Below, one piece after another: positions 27,839 to 36,069 of a stretch of 51,998 nucleotides of DNA. Both the position numbers and the translations under genes were made by a program. A model generated the notes under the pieces. The model made no database searches and was not told the origin of the DNA. It saw only the letters and a program-made list of their open reading frames with translations. Position 1 is the first letter of the stretch. Every line of letters begins with the position of its first letter. Location: the NCBI GenBank assembly GCA_900112915.1, contig FONK01000013.1:1-51998 (forward strand), written 5' to 3'. Source of the DNA: Peptostreptococcaceae bacterium pGA-8 (GTDB taxonomy: Bacteria; Bacillota; Clostridia; Peptostreptococcales; Anaerovoracaceae).

Positions 27839-28678
27839 ATGGGATCTATTACATTAACCTTGCTCATAGTCTCCGCCCTTCTTGCCTGCATAGCATGCAT
27901 TTCGGCTTTTTTGTGGGTTCCCGGGCGAAGGTCCGCCATGGATGATGAGCTTATTAATACAAGCTATGCTCACAGAGGTCTTCATGGGGACGGCATCCCT
28001 GAAAACTCCATGGCTGCCTTCAGAAAGGCCTTGACTGAAGGCTACGGTATTGAAATTGATGTTCAGGCAACCTTAGACGACAAAATAGTTGTCTTTCATG
28101 ACAATAATCTCCTCAGGATGACAGGTTTTAACGGGGAAATCGAGGATACGACCCTCAAAGAAATTCAAGAGCTGCATTTAGCAAATTCTGAAGAAGGAGT
28201 GCCTACCCTTGAAGAGTTTTTGCGTCTCGTAGATGGAAGGGTTCCCCTTTTAATCGAAATTAAAGATCAGAAGAAATATAAAAGATGTGTAAGCCTGATT
28301 ATGGAACAGCTGGCTTCCTATTCCGGGAAATATTCTATTCAGAGCTTCAACCCGTTTATTCTCAGGGTTTTGAGAAAAAAATATCCCTCTGTTGCCAGAG
28401 GGCTGCTTTCAAATGATTATGTTCATCGAGGCAAGAATGCGGATTTAAACAAAATTTCCCGCCTTGCCATGACCTATCTTCTGGTAAATGCCATATGCAG
28501 ACCTAATTTTATATCCTACAATGTCAGAAGTGATATAAATTTTGCCATGAAGTTGATGAAAAAGGTCTTTAAGGTCCCGTTTTTCGCTTGGACGGTGGAT
28601 ACGGAAAAAACTGAAGCTAAAGCAAATAGGTTTTATGATGTTTTAATCTTTGAAAGATTTCAAAGAAAGCAGACCTAG
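27839..28678 (+). CDS. membrane-anchored glycerophosphodiester phosphodiesterase
   Basis: The 279-residue protein has an N-terminal hydrophobic anchor (about 5-27) and a GDPD barrel that hydrolyses glycerophosphodiesters to glycerol-3-phosphate and an alcohol. The catalytic pair is H45 (in AHRGLHG) and H87 (in VFHDNN), and the metal ligands are E72 and D74 (in IEIDVQ). It directly follows the aldolase gene in one transcript. It could recycle phospholipid head groups or teichoic acid. Which side of the membrane the domain faces is not clear. Confidence 0.9.
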   Translation: MGSITLTLLIVSALLACIACISAFLWVPGRRSAMDDELINTSYAHRGLHGDGIPENSMAAFRKALTEGYGIEIDVQATLDDKIVVFHDNNLLRMTGFNGEIEDTTLKEIQELHLANSEEGVPTLEEFLRLVDGRVPLLIEIKDQKKYKRCVSLIMEQLASYSGKYSIQSFNPFILRVLRKKYPSVARGLLSNDYVHRGKNADLNKISRLAMTYLLVNAICRPNFISYNVRSDINFAMKLMKKVFKVPFFAWTVDTEKTEAKANRFYDVLIFERFQRKQT

Positions 28679-28734
28679 AGCCGTATGCTTATGCTTGAGG
28701 TGTTTTAGAGGAATTCCGCCTCCTCCATGACAAG

Positions 28735-29238
28735 CTAAAAGGTCTTATCCCGGCGATTTCCTTGCTCACCATATTTGGCATTGCCGGTATGACTATATTT
28801 ATTCATAAGCCTCTCCATTCGTGGATTGGCTTTTTTTCTTTCTAAAAATTGTGCTATTTCTTCATCCGTAGCATCTTGAACCTGCTTTATATGACTTGAG
28901 ATTGGCCTTGGCAATCCATAATAGTAAATCAAAGGTGCTATAATCCCCATATGAACCGCCGTCCACGCTCCCATTCCCAAGAAGGCAATTATTAAATTCC
29001 CGCCTAATATCTCCTTTGCCAGCAAGGCACAAAGCCCCAAGACTCCGGCAAAATACACGATGGTGGTAATCATAGCCGTTTCCAGCTTTTCTATGGCAAG
29101 GGCCAGTGGTTCATCCCAAATTTCTCGGTGGATTCGTTTGAAAATAAATCCGGCACCTCTAAACTGACTGTTTGCTAAAAAAAGACAGTTCAGAAAATCC
29201 TCCTTTGCCCTGTAGGCACCTTGTTTTCTATCGCTCAC
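28735..29238 (-). CDS. uncharacterised small membrane protein
   Basis: I do not recognise a family for this 167-residue protein. The N-terminal 45 residues are polar and basic. Two hydrophobic segments (about 53-74 and 82-107) form a hairpin, and the C-terminal tail (about 115-167) is charged, with EEIAQFLERKKANPRMERLMNKY-like helix content. It is convergent with the GDPD gene and alone on this strand. GGAGC before the ATG is a moderate ribosome binding site. Codon use looks like that of its neighbours. Confidence 0.7.
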   Translation of the reverse strand: MSDRKQGAYRAKEDFLNCLFLANSQFRGAGFIFKRIHREIWDEPLALAIEKLETAMITTIVYFAGVLGLCALLAKEILGGNLIIAFLGMGAWTAVHMGIIAPLIYYYGLPRPISSHIKQVQDATDEEIAQFLERKKANPRMERLMNKYSHTGNAKYGEQGNRRDKTF

Positions 29239-29394
29239 AACACACAGCTCCTTTTCTTAATTTAGCCTCGACTTTTTATTCGCAGCCTTAATAGAGAATA
29301 ATTCTTATTTCATTCCCATTATGCACCATTAATTTATGTTTTACAATTGCTTTTCATTTTTCCGTAAAAAAACTGTCTCCGGTCACCTATGCTT

Positions 29395-29414
29395 ATAGAC
29401 AATCATATGTCTAT
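29395..29414. repeat. inverted repeat upstream of the E2-like gene
   Basis: ATAGACA (29395-29401) and TGTCTAT (29408-29414) are separated by 6 bp. They lie just upstream of the -35 of the following promoter, in a 255-bp divergent intergenic region otherwise without features. Confidence 0.6.
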
Positions 29415-29432
29415 TATCTGCATATAGATACC

Positions 29433-29478
29433 TTGAAAGAATTGCTATTTTAGTGTATACTTGAAGCGTATACACTAA
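29433..29478 (+). promoter_or_regulatory. promoter with overlapping 11-bp-arm operator-like palindrome
   Basis: TTGAAA (29433-29438), a 17-nt spacer and TATACT (29456-29461) form the promoter. The perfect inverted repeat TTAGTGTATAC / GTATACACTAA (29450-29460, 29468-29478), with a 7-bp centre, covers the -10 and the start site. This is where a repressor would bind. No regulator gene is adjacent. Confidence 0.75.
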
Positions 29479-29493
29479 CGAACGGAGAATTTA

Positions 29494-30372
29494 ATGAATA
29501 GATCAGATGGCTATAAATTAAAGGGTTGTGACCCTTTTTATGAAATAATCCCTCATGTCATGAATCATCGCTATGATGCAACCAACTACATCAGCCTTGA
29601 TATAGACATGTCAGCAATCCAAAAGTATTTAAACCAGTGTAGATCCAGAGGCATCAATATGAAGCATATGAGTGTAATCATTGCCGCATATCTCAGACTG
29701 GTATCTCAGAACCCTCACCTGAATCGTTTTATCGTTAACAAAAGAATCTATAGCCGCAACCATTTCTGCGTATCTTTTGTTACCTTAAAAACCGAAGGAG
29801 ACTCCGGGGAAGAAACGGTTGTAAAGCTTTATTTCAATCTCGATGATGACATATTTGAGGTTAACAGAAAGGTTACGGAAGCCATCGATGTAAATAGATT
29901 GTCAACAAGCGACAACTCCATGGATAAGCTGTTGAAGGGAATTACCCGAATTCCCGGTCTCGTTGGAGGAATCGTCGGAATCTTAAAGCTCTGGGATAAG
30001 CTCTTCAGCCTACCTTTTTCAATTATAGACGGAAGCCCCTTCCATACATCTCTGTTTATTACAAATTTGGCTTCTCTTAGAACTAACGCTGTTTATCATC
30101 ATATTTATGAATTTGGAACCACTTCAATTTTCATTGCCATGGGACAGCCTGCCAAGAGGGTTTCTAAGGTTGGGGAAACCGTGAAGGAAAAGAAGGTAAT
30201 CCCGGTAAAGGTTACTGTAGATGAACGAGTTGAATCCGGCTACTATTTCGCCAGATGCTTTAGAGAATATGCAAGGTACATTTCCAACCCTGAAATTTTG
30301 GAAGAAAAGCCGGAAAAGATTGTTAGGGATGAGAATGTTAAGGTTAGAAATCCTAAGTTTATAGTGAAATAG
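29494..30372 (+). CDS. stand-alone 2-oxoacid dehydrogenase E2/CAT-fold protein with altered active site
   Basis: The 292-residue protein matches the catalytic-domain fold of dihydrolipoamide acyltransferases and chloramphenicol acetyltransferase. It has no lipoyl or E1-binding domain. The block SLFITNLASL (186-195) and the C-terminal region align with E2 proteins. The catalytic motif DHRxxDG appears as D243-ERVESG249, with Glu for the catalytic His and Ser for Asp, so classical acyl transfer is unlikely. GGAG precedes the ATG. No other 2-oxoacid dehydrogenase gene is present. The function is unknown. Confidence 0.8.
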   Translation: MNRSDGYKLKGCDPFYEIIPHVMNHRYDATNYISLDIDMSAIQKYLNQCRSRGINMKHMSVIIAAYLRLVSQNPHLNRFIVNKRIYSRNHFCVSFVTLKTEGDSGEETVVKLYFNLDDDIFEVNRKVTEAIDVNRLSTSDNSMDKLLKGITRIPGLVGGIVGILKLWDKLFSLPFSIIDGSPFHTSLFITNLASLRTNAVYHHIYEFGTTSIFIAMGQPAKRVSKVGETVKEKKVIPVKVTVDERVESGYYFARCFREYARYISNPEILEEKPEKIVRDENVKVRNPKFIVK

Positions 30373-30435
30373 AATTCATCCTAAGATAAAATTTACTGTA
30401 GGTGAATGTCCATAGGATAAAATTTAAATCTATCG

Positions 30436-30467
30436 GTGTATGTTGTTATTGCAGCATACACTTTTTT
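30436..30467 (+). terminator. terminator after the E2-like gene
   Basis: GTGTATG / CATACAC (30436-30442, 30455-30461) with a 12-nt loop is followed by TTTTTT. The two copies of GGATAAAATTTA-like sequence just before it (30387-30425) form a short direct repeat. Confidence 0.75.
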
Positions 30468-30472
30468 ACAGA

Positions 30473-30505
30473 AAATGCCCGGAAAATTTAGACCTCCGGG
30501 CATTT
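30473..30505 (-). terminator. terminator after the thiolase gene
   Basis: A 10-bp stem AAATGCCCGG / CCGGGCATTT (30473-30482, 30496-30505) has a 13-nt loop. On the minus strand it runs into TTCTGTAAAAAAG. It is 40 nt past the thiolase stop and back-to-back with the plus-strand terminator. Confidence 0.8.
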
Positions 30506-30544
30506 CTGATTTATACTTTGAATTATAATATTTTCAAGCTGATC

Positions 30545-31726
30545 TTATTTCTCAACTACCATAGCAGTTCCCATACCGCCGCCTATGCAAAGTGTTGCAA
30601 GACCCAGGTGAGCATCTTCTCTCTTCTGCATTTCGAAAATTAGAGAAATTAGAATTCTCGCACCGGATGCTCCAATTGGATGACCAAGAGCAATTGCACC
30701 ACCATTTACATTCAGCTTAGTCTGGTCGATGCCAAGATCCTTACCAACTGCAAGTGACTGAGCTGCAAAAGCCTCATTTGCTTCAATTAAGTCCATATCG
30801 TCAATTGTAAGACCTGACTTTTCAAGAGCCTTCTTTGATGAAGGAACAGGTCCGATTCCCATGATTGAAGGATCAACACCTGCTGAAGCATATCCTCTGA
30901 TTGTTACAAGAGGTTTGATTCCAAGCTCGTCAGCCTTTTCTCTGCTCATTACTACAAGAGCGGCACCTGAATCGTTAATTCCCGATGCGTTTGCAGCAGT
31001 AACAACTCCGTCCTTCTTGAATGCCGGCTTCAGCTTACCCATCTTTTCAATGGATGCACCGAACTTAGGATATTCATCAGTATCAAAGATAATAGGATCT
31101 CCCTTTCTCTGAGGAATCTCAACAGGAACAATTTCTTCCTTAAATTTGCCTGCCTTAACCGCAGCTTCAGCCTTCTGCTGTGAAGCTACTGCAAACTCAT
31201 CAAGCTGTTCTCTGGTTAGACCCCACTGTTCAGCAATGTTTTCAGCTGTGATACCCATGTGGTATCCGTTGAAAGCATCCCAAAGACCGTCGTTTATCAT
31301 CTGGTCAACCATGTTGCTGTTACCCATTCTTGCTCCCCATCTTGCAGCAGGAACCATATATCCGCTTGCCGACATGTTTTCAGCACCGCCGGCTACGATG
31401 ATATCAGCGTCTCCAGCCTTAATTATCTGAGCAGCCAGCTCCACAGCTCTCAAACCTGAACCACACACCTTATTTATTGTCATTGCAGGAACTTCAACCG
31501 GAAGACCAGCATCTAAAGACATCTGTCTTGCCACATTTTGTCCCAGTCCACCCTGAAGAACATTACCCATGATTACTTCATCAACCATTTCAGGCTTTAC
31601 TCCTGCTCTCTCAAGGGCTGCCTTAATTGACACAGCACCAAGAGTTCTTGCGGCTACACCTTTTAAAGTTCCTCCAAAATTGCCGATTGGTGTTCTTGCA
31701 GCACTTACGATTACTACTTCTCTCAT
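30545..31726 (-). CDS. thlA: acetyl-CoA C-acetyltransferase (thiolase)
   Basis: This 393-residue biosynthetic thiolase condenses two acetyl-CoA to acetoacetyl-CoA, or runs in reverse. The acylated Cys88 lies in NKVCGSG, His349 in GHPIGASG and Cys380 in CIGGGMG. The ATG at 31724-31726 is preferred over one two codons upstream because AGGAGG then has 8-nt spacing. The gene stands alone, without the butyrate genes (hbd, crt, bcd) that often accompany it in clostridia, so its pathway here is open. Confidence 0.93.
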   Translation of the reverse strand: MREVVIVSAARTPIGNFGGTLKGVAARTLGAVSIKAALERAGVKPEMVDEVIMGNVLQGGLGQNVARQMSLDAGLPVEVPAMTINKVCGSGLRAVELAAQIIKAGDADIIVAGGAENMSASGYMVPAARWGARMGNSNMVDQMINDGLWDAFNGYHMGITAENIAEQWGLTREQLDEFAVASQQKAEAAVKAGKFKEEIVPVEIPQRKGDPIIFDTDEYPKFGASIEKMGKLKPAFKKDGVVTAANASGINDSGAALVVMSREKADELGIKPLVTIRGYASAGVDPSIMGIGPVPSSKKALEKSGLTIDDMDLIEANEAFAAQSLAVGKDLGIDQTKLNVNGGAIALGHPIGASGARILISLIFEMQKREDAHLGLATLCIGGGMGTAMVVEK

Positions 31727-31801
31727 TCTCATTTCCTCCTTAGAAAATTTTTAATGTTATATATTTTATATTGTTAAAATATTCACATTTCTTTTACAGT
31801 C

Positions 31802-31830
31802 ATTCTAATACATATTTTTTCAAAAATCAA
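31802..31830 (-). promoter_or_regulatory. thiolase promoter
   Basis: The minus strand has TTGATT (31825-31830), a 17-nt spacer and TAGAAT (31802-31807), about 75 nt before the start codon. Confidence 0.65.
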
Positions 31831-31837
31831 TAGGTAA

Positions 31838-32791
31838 CTATAAAAATTGTGCAGAATATTTTTTCACCATGTGATCGGGACGCAAAGCTTCCTTTGCCTT
31901 CCTTAAGTTTTCAATGCCCATGTCCTCTTCACGATTGACATAGACTATATCCTCAGGCAGGGCTTTGCAAAACTCACTTGCCACAACCTGATAAAGACCT
32001 CTATAGCTGTCAGCTGCTTTCTCAAAGTGAGCAACCGCAGTATCCTTATTTAGCCTTTCCCCTATTGAAAATGCCACCAGAGATCCGCCAATGAAGATTC
32101 CCATGCTGTAAACATCTTCCAATTCAACCATTTTTATCGCTTCGGAAATAGCATCCTCTTCTACTCTCAGGGATTCCATTTCTTCATCAACCTCCGCCTG
32201 CGGTGACGCCTCCTCCCTTAATGTCATCAAATCTCTCACAAGACAGACAAGGGCCTCTTCATCATCAAGGGTAAGGGGTCTGGCTTCATAGACAAAATTT
32301 TTCTTAAAATAATTCATATGGTTCTTCTTTTTATGAAGAGCTCTGCCGCTTAAGTTTATCAGCTTATCCTTCAGGTAAACATATTCCTCGTCATCCCTGC
32401 TGGAATCGAACTTCAGCTGTCCCGGAAAGGCCTCCTCTAAAACAGGAACCAGACTTTCAGGTATTACTTCGATAGAAAAAGGTAACCCTCTGCTGTCAAA
32501 TTTCTCTTTAGCTTCTAAAACACCCTTTCTTAACATATCGATATCATAGGTGCCTGTTTTCGTCAGCGGCATGGAAATTATCGCCTGTGGATCTCTTGTC
32601 ATACAATCAGTACCTGCCATGTAAAGGTAGTCATCCTTTATTTCCCAGCACAGACAATAGGTATTTCGCCAAATATAGTTAGCCATAAAGGTATAGCTGG
32701 CAACCTTATAATCGTAGCCGTGGAAATACTGATTCATCAAGATTCTGTCATCAGAAGTCAGCTTCTCAAAACAGCTTTTAAAAATATCCAT
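31838..32791 (-). CDS. DUF2156-family protein (LPG synthase C-terminal-like)
   Basis: The 317-residue soluble protein belongs to the family related to the catalytic half of phosphatidylglycerol lysyltransferase (tandem GNAT-like folds). ALHKKKNHMNYFKK (about 150-163) and the C-terminal VYVNREEDMGIENLRKAKE block are family hallmarks. No membrane segments are present, so it is not a full MprF. Related proteins may use aminoacyl-tRNA or acyl-CoA donors; the substrate is unknown. It is the last gene of the sirtuin-surE-isochorismatase-DUF2156 run. Confidence 0.82.
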   Translation of the reverse strand: MDIFKSCFEKLTSDDRILMNQYFHGYDYKVASYTFMANYIWRNTYCLCWEIKDDYLYMAGTDCMTRDPQAIISMPLTKTGTYDIDMLRKGVLEAKEKFDSRGLPFSIEVIPESLVPVLEEAFPGQLKFDSSRDDEEYVYLKDKLINLSGRALHKKKNHMNYFKKNFVYEARPLTLDDEEALVCLVRDLMTLREEASPQAEVDEEMESLRVEEDAISEAIKMVELEDVYSMGIFIGGSLVAFSIGERLNKDTAVAHFEKAADSYRGLYQVVASEFCKALPEDIVYVNREEDMGIENLRKAKEALRPDHMVKKYSAQFL

Positions 32792-32817
32792 ATATACTTT
32801 TCGTCCTCTTTTGTTTT

Positions 32818-33396
32818 CTACTTAATAATTTTGGAAATAGCCTTAAAATCAGGTGATTGAGTACCACCGATCATCTCCATTAAAGCTGCCTCAACAGTGG
32901 TAACAACAGCCCCTGCAATGGCAATCCTTGAAAGGGCTGAGGCTGAATCTCTCAGGCTTCTTGATGAGCATCCGTCTTCAATCAGAACCACCTTATATCC
33001 CTTTTCAATTAAATCAAAGGCTGTCTGCAGAACACAGATGTGGGTCTCTATTCCACAGAGCAAAACAGTCTTTTTCCCTGTTTCTTCAAGAGCCTTCACA
33101 AAGTCCTCATTGCCACAGGCGCTGAAGGTTCCCTTATCTATAGGTGAAAAATCACCCATAGCCTCTGCAATGGCAGAAATAGTGCTTCCAAGACCCCTCG
33201 GGTACTGTTCGGTAACCACCTTTGGAATTCCGAGAGCCTTAACTCCTTTGGCAAGCCTTATTACCCTATCCTCAAGAAGCTCCCTGTCAGCCATTGCCGG
33301 CATCAGCTTTTCCTGAAAATCTATAGCCACAAGAACAGCGTCCTCTCTATCTATTCTCATGGAGTCCAAACTTAGCTTCATATTGTTAATTCCCAT
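32818..33396 (-). CDS. isochorismatase-like cysteine hydrolase
   Basis: The 192-residue hydrolase has the family triad D26 (in VAIDFQE), K88 (in IDKGTFS) and C121 (in GIETHICV), with the typical cis-peptide region just before the Cys. It is closer to the YcaC-type hydrolases of unknown substrate than to nicotinamidases, since no metal-binding DxHxxxH motif is seen. It overlaps surE by 19 nt, so it is translationally coupled. The ATG at 33396 has GGAG at 8 nt. NAD-related metabolism is conceivable because a sirtuin gene is in the same unit. Confidence 0.86.
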   Translation of the reverse strand: MGINNMKLSLDSMRIDREDAVLVAIDFQEKLMPAMADRELLEDRVIRLAKGVKALGIPKVVTEQYPRGLGSTISAIAEAMGDFSPIDKGTFSACGNEDFVKALEETGKKTVLLCGIETHICVLQTAFDLIEKGYKVVLIEDGCSSRSLRDSASALSRIAIAGAVVTTVEAALMEMIGGTQSPDFKAISKIIK

Positions 33397-34136
33397 TTCT
33401 CAATCTCCTTAAAATTATTATGATCTGTATAATCAAAATGGAGTGGAGTTATGCTGGCATAATTATGATGATTTGCCGTAACATCATACTCGTCGCCAAA
33501 ATCCTCAAAGTTTCCGGGTGCACCGCCTAGCTGATAGCCACCCTCTTCATCATCCACAGGCACAAACCTATCGCTATAATATCTATCTCCAAGCTTAGTT
33601 ATCTTAACACCCTTAATCTGATCCTTAGGCAGATTGGGAGCATTGATATTCATAATCACTGAGCTGGGGAATTTCCCATATACCATGTCTATCATCTTAA
33701 CAGCCAAAATATTCGCCGCCTCGAACTCGGTGGCTTCATGGCTGTCAACGGACACGGCTACGCTCTGATATCCGCTAACGGCAGCCTCCTTAGCAGCTCC
33801 TACAGTGCCGCTGTACAGCGTATCCTTTCCAAGATTACTACCCATGTTGATGCCTGCATAAACCATATGAATTTTTATGCCCTGATCCTCACAAAGCTGA
33901 ATTCCCATCTTGGCACAATCCGCCGGAGTTCCTGTGGCTGCATACGCCTTTTTTGCACCGGGAACTTCTCTTTCCTCAACAAAAATCCTCTTATTTAAGG
34001 TAATGCTCTGGCTATTGCCGCTTCTTTGTCCATCAGGAGCACAGACATAAACATCTGCCCGTTCAGACAGCGCCGAAACCAGGCTCCTGATTCCCGGAGC
34101 ATTTATTCCGTCATCATTAGTAACAAGTATATTCAT
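33378..34136 (-). CDS. surE: 5'/3'-nucleotidase SurE
   Basis: This 252-residue metal-dependent phosphatase acts on nucleoside monophosphates. The metal ligands are D8 and D9 (in TNDDG), S39 (in GQRSGNS) and N97 (in AGINMGSN). The length is standard. It overlaps both the upstream sirtuin gene (20 nt) and the downstream hydrolase gene. Grouping with a NAD-consuming sirtuin suggests nucleotide salvage, but that is inference. Confidence 0.94.
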   Translation of the reverse strand: MNILVTNDDGINAPGIRSLVSALSERADVYVCAPDGQRSGNSQSITLNKRIFVEEREVPGAKKAYAATGTPADCAKMGIQLCEDQGIKIHMVYAGINMGSNLGKDTLYSGTVGAAKEAAVSGYQSVAVSVDSHEATEFEAANILAVKMIDMVYGKFPSSVIMNINAPNLPKDQIKGVKITKLGDRYYSDRFVPVDDEEGGYQLGGAPGNFEDFGDEYDVTANHHNYASITPLHFDYTDHNNFKEIEKWELTI

Positions 34137-34857
34137 CTAATCCCATAACCTTTCCAATGGAGTCATAAATAGCCAAGGTTGCCATACTGTCACGAGGTGT
34201 ATGCGTTTTGTTAATTAAAACAAGATTATCGCCCCTGAAATAGTCGATGAGTCCTGCCGCCGGATATACAGCCAAGCTGGTACCGCCGATTATCAAAAGA
34301 TCTGCTTCGGAGATGGCTTTAACTGCACCTGAAATCACATCCTCATCGAGGGATTCCTCATACAGCACCACATCCGGCTTAATCCTTCCGCCACAGCTGC
34401 ATTTAGGAACTCCATCCTCACAGTTCTCCTCGTTCATAATGTAATCAAGGTCATAGAACCTTCCACAGCTTTCGCAGTAGTTCCTGTCCACGCTGCCGTG
34501 AAGCTGGAAGACTTTTTTGCTCCCCGCCATCTGATGAAGGTTATCTATATTTTGTGTTACAACAGCCCTAAGCTTGCCGATTTCCTCAAGATATGCCAAA
34601 GTCCTATGAGCATTGCCGGGAACTGCATCAGGATAAATCAAGTTTTCCTTGTAATATTTATAAAAAAGCTTATTGTGCCTCATGTAGAAGCTATGACTGA
34701 GCATTGTTTCCGGATTATATCCATATTTTTCCTGAGCGTTATACAGCCCTTTTTCCGACCTGAAATCAGGAATTCCGCTTTCTGTTGAAACCCCCGCTCC
34801 ACCGAAAAATACAATCCTATGGCTTTTGTCAATGAGCTCTTTAAGCCTCTTATCCAT
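34117..34857 (-). CDS. cobB: NAD-dependent protein deacylase (sirtuin)
   Basis: The Sir2-family enzyme removes acyl groups from lysine using NAD+. The NAD motif GAGVSTESGIPDFRS, TQNIDNLHQ, the catalytic His in QLHGS and GTSLAVYPA are present. Four zinc Cys occur in YCESCG and KCSCGG. The frame is open 17 codons further upstream, but the best -10 (34897-34902) would exclude the first of those codons from the mRNA. ATG 34857 (247 residues) or 34875 is therefore likelier. It heads the sirtuin-surE-hydrolase-DUF2156 unit, with a promoter that overlaps that of the patatin gene. Confidence 0.92.
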   Translation of the reverse strand: MDKRLKELIDKSHRIVFFGGAGVSTESGIPDFRSEKGLYNAQEKYGYNPETMLSHSFYMRHNKLFYKYYKENLIYPDAVPGNAHRTLAYLEEIGKLRAVVTQNIDNLHQMAGSKKVFQLHGSVDRNYCESCGRFYDLDYIMNEENCEDGVPKCSCGGRIKPDVVLYEESLDEDVISGAVKAISEADLLIIGGTSLAVYPAAGLIDYFRGDNLVLINKTHTPRDSMATLAIYDSIGKVMGLDEYTCY

Positions 34858-34858
34858 A

Positions 34859-34887
34859 TTGTTATTAGACCCCATTTCTGATATAAT
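34859..34887 (+). promoter_or_regulatory. promoter of the patatin operon
   Basis: TTGTTA (34859-34864), a 17-nt spacer and a perfect TATAAT (34882-34887) lie about 40 nt before the patatin ATG. The -35 touches the first codon of the divergent sirtuin gene. Confidence 0.7.
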
Positions 34888-34896
34888 ACCAATATA

Positions 34897-34905
34897 ATTA
34901 TACCA
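34897..34905 (-). promoter_or_regulatory. extended -10 promoter of the sirtuin operon
   Basis: The minus strand reads TGGTATAAT, an extended -10 (TGn plus TATAAT), with no good -35. Its expected start site (near 34890) lies within a few bases of the patatin start site on the other strand. Confidence 0.6.
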
Positions 34906-34926
34906 CAAAAAGCGAGGTTATTCTTG

Positions 34927-36069
34927 ATGAATAAGAAAAAAGTTGCACTTGTTTTTAGCGGCGGCGGTTCCAGAGGTGCATATCAGTGTGGAGTTTGGCA
35001 GGCACTTTATGAGATGGGAATCAAGGTTGACATGGTAGTGGGAACCTCTGTAGGATCTATTAACGGCGCCATGTGCGCTCAGGGCGATTTGGAATTGGCA
35101 AACCAGCTGTGGCGTGAGCTGGAAACCGATATGCTTTTCGATGTGGAAAAAGAAGCCGGATATGTTGATTTTTCAAAGGAATTTATCCGCAAGGGCGGTG
35201 CCGGCACCTCGGGTCTTCAAAAGCGGCTTAAGAAATATGTTGACGAAGATAAAATCAGAAATTCAGAAATCGACTACGGCCTTGTAGTAGTTGAATTTCC
35301 TCAGATGCAGGCTCATTATTTGTGGAAGGATGAAATAGAGAGCGGTCTTCTTCACGACTATATTACAGCCAGCTGTTCAGCATTCCCTGCCCTTCACAGT
35401 CATGAAATAAAAGGAAAATCCTATATTGATGGAGGCTACGGCGATGTTTTGCCAATTTCAATGGCCAGGGAAAGAGGTGCAGATTCAATAATTGCCGTCT
35501 ACCTTGAAGCTGCCGGAATAAGGCGCTCATCCTTGGAAAAAAGAGCCGACGAGGATTTGACCGTAATAATGCCCCGTTGGGACCTTGGCAATTTCCTGGT
35601 TTTTGACACCAATAAGGCCAGACGACTTTTGAGGCTGGGATATTTGGATGCGATGAAAGAGTTCGGTGTTTTAGACGGAAACCTCTACGGATTTCCCAAG
35701 GGCTCTTGGGACAAAAGAACCATATATCGAGCTGAAATGGCGGGCAAGTTTTTTGCTTTAGACCCGACTATATTGTACAGACCTGAATATTTTATAGAGG
35801 TTCTCGGCGACAAGGTTCATTCCATGCGAGCCAATGTTGACAGGCTGAAAAGCTTTGCCAACATAAACAGCCTAAAGGCTTTAAAAAGCTTTCCTATTCA
35901 GGAGCTGTCCAGCAGCTCCGTCAGAGGGCTGTTGGTTCTTAATATCATTGACAGCTTTAAGGAAAAGGGGCCTGACAGCATCTATGCAACCTCTAAAGCG
36001 ATGAGACTTATCGGCGATGAAATCAAGGCTGCCAGATTTATAATGAAAGAAGTATTGAAAAATGAGTAA
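34927..36069 (+). CDS. patatin-like phospholipase
   Basis: The 380-residue protein has a patatin domain (about 5-200) of the RssA/YlbK type, a lipid acyl hydrolase with a Ser-Asp dyad. The oxyanion motif GGGSRGAY is at 12-19, nucleophile S41 lies in GTSVG and D168 in IDGGYGD. The C-terminal 180 residues are a helical region of unknown role. A TTG codon precedes the ATG directly, but ATG 34927 with GAGGT is the better start. It is the first gene of a six-gene plus-strand unit and overlaps the MocR gene by 8 nt. No secretion signal is seen. Confidence 0.87.
   Translation: MNKKKVALVFSGGGSRGAYQCGVWQALYEMGIKVDMVVGTSVGSINGAMCAQGDLELANQLWRELETDMLFDVEKEAGYVDFSKEFIRKGGAGTSGLQKRLKKYVDEDKIRNSEIDYGLVVVEFPQMQAHYLWKDEIESGLLHDYITASCSAFPALHSHEIKGKSYIDGGYGDVLPISMARERGADSIIAVYLEAAGIRRSSLEKRADEDLTVIMPRWDLGNFLVFDTNKARRLLRLGYLDAMKEFGVLDGNLYGFPKGSWDKRTIYRAEMAGKFFALDPTILYRPEYFIEVLGDKVHSMRANVDRLKSFANINSLKALKSFPIQELSSSSVRGLLVLNIIDSFKEKGPDSIYATSKAMRLIGDEIKAARFIMKEVLKNE

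Noticed and set aside
30545-31726. Butyrate synthesis cluster around the thiolase
   Set aside because: No hbd, crt, bcd or etf genes are in the neighbourhood; the thiolase gene has its own promoter and terminator.
34117-34136. Possible frameshift between sirtuin and surE genes because they overlap
   Set aside because: Both products are complete at both ends; the 20-nt overlap is ordinary translational coupling.
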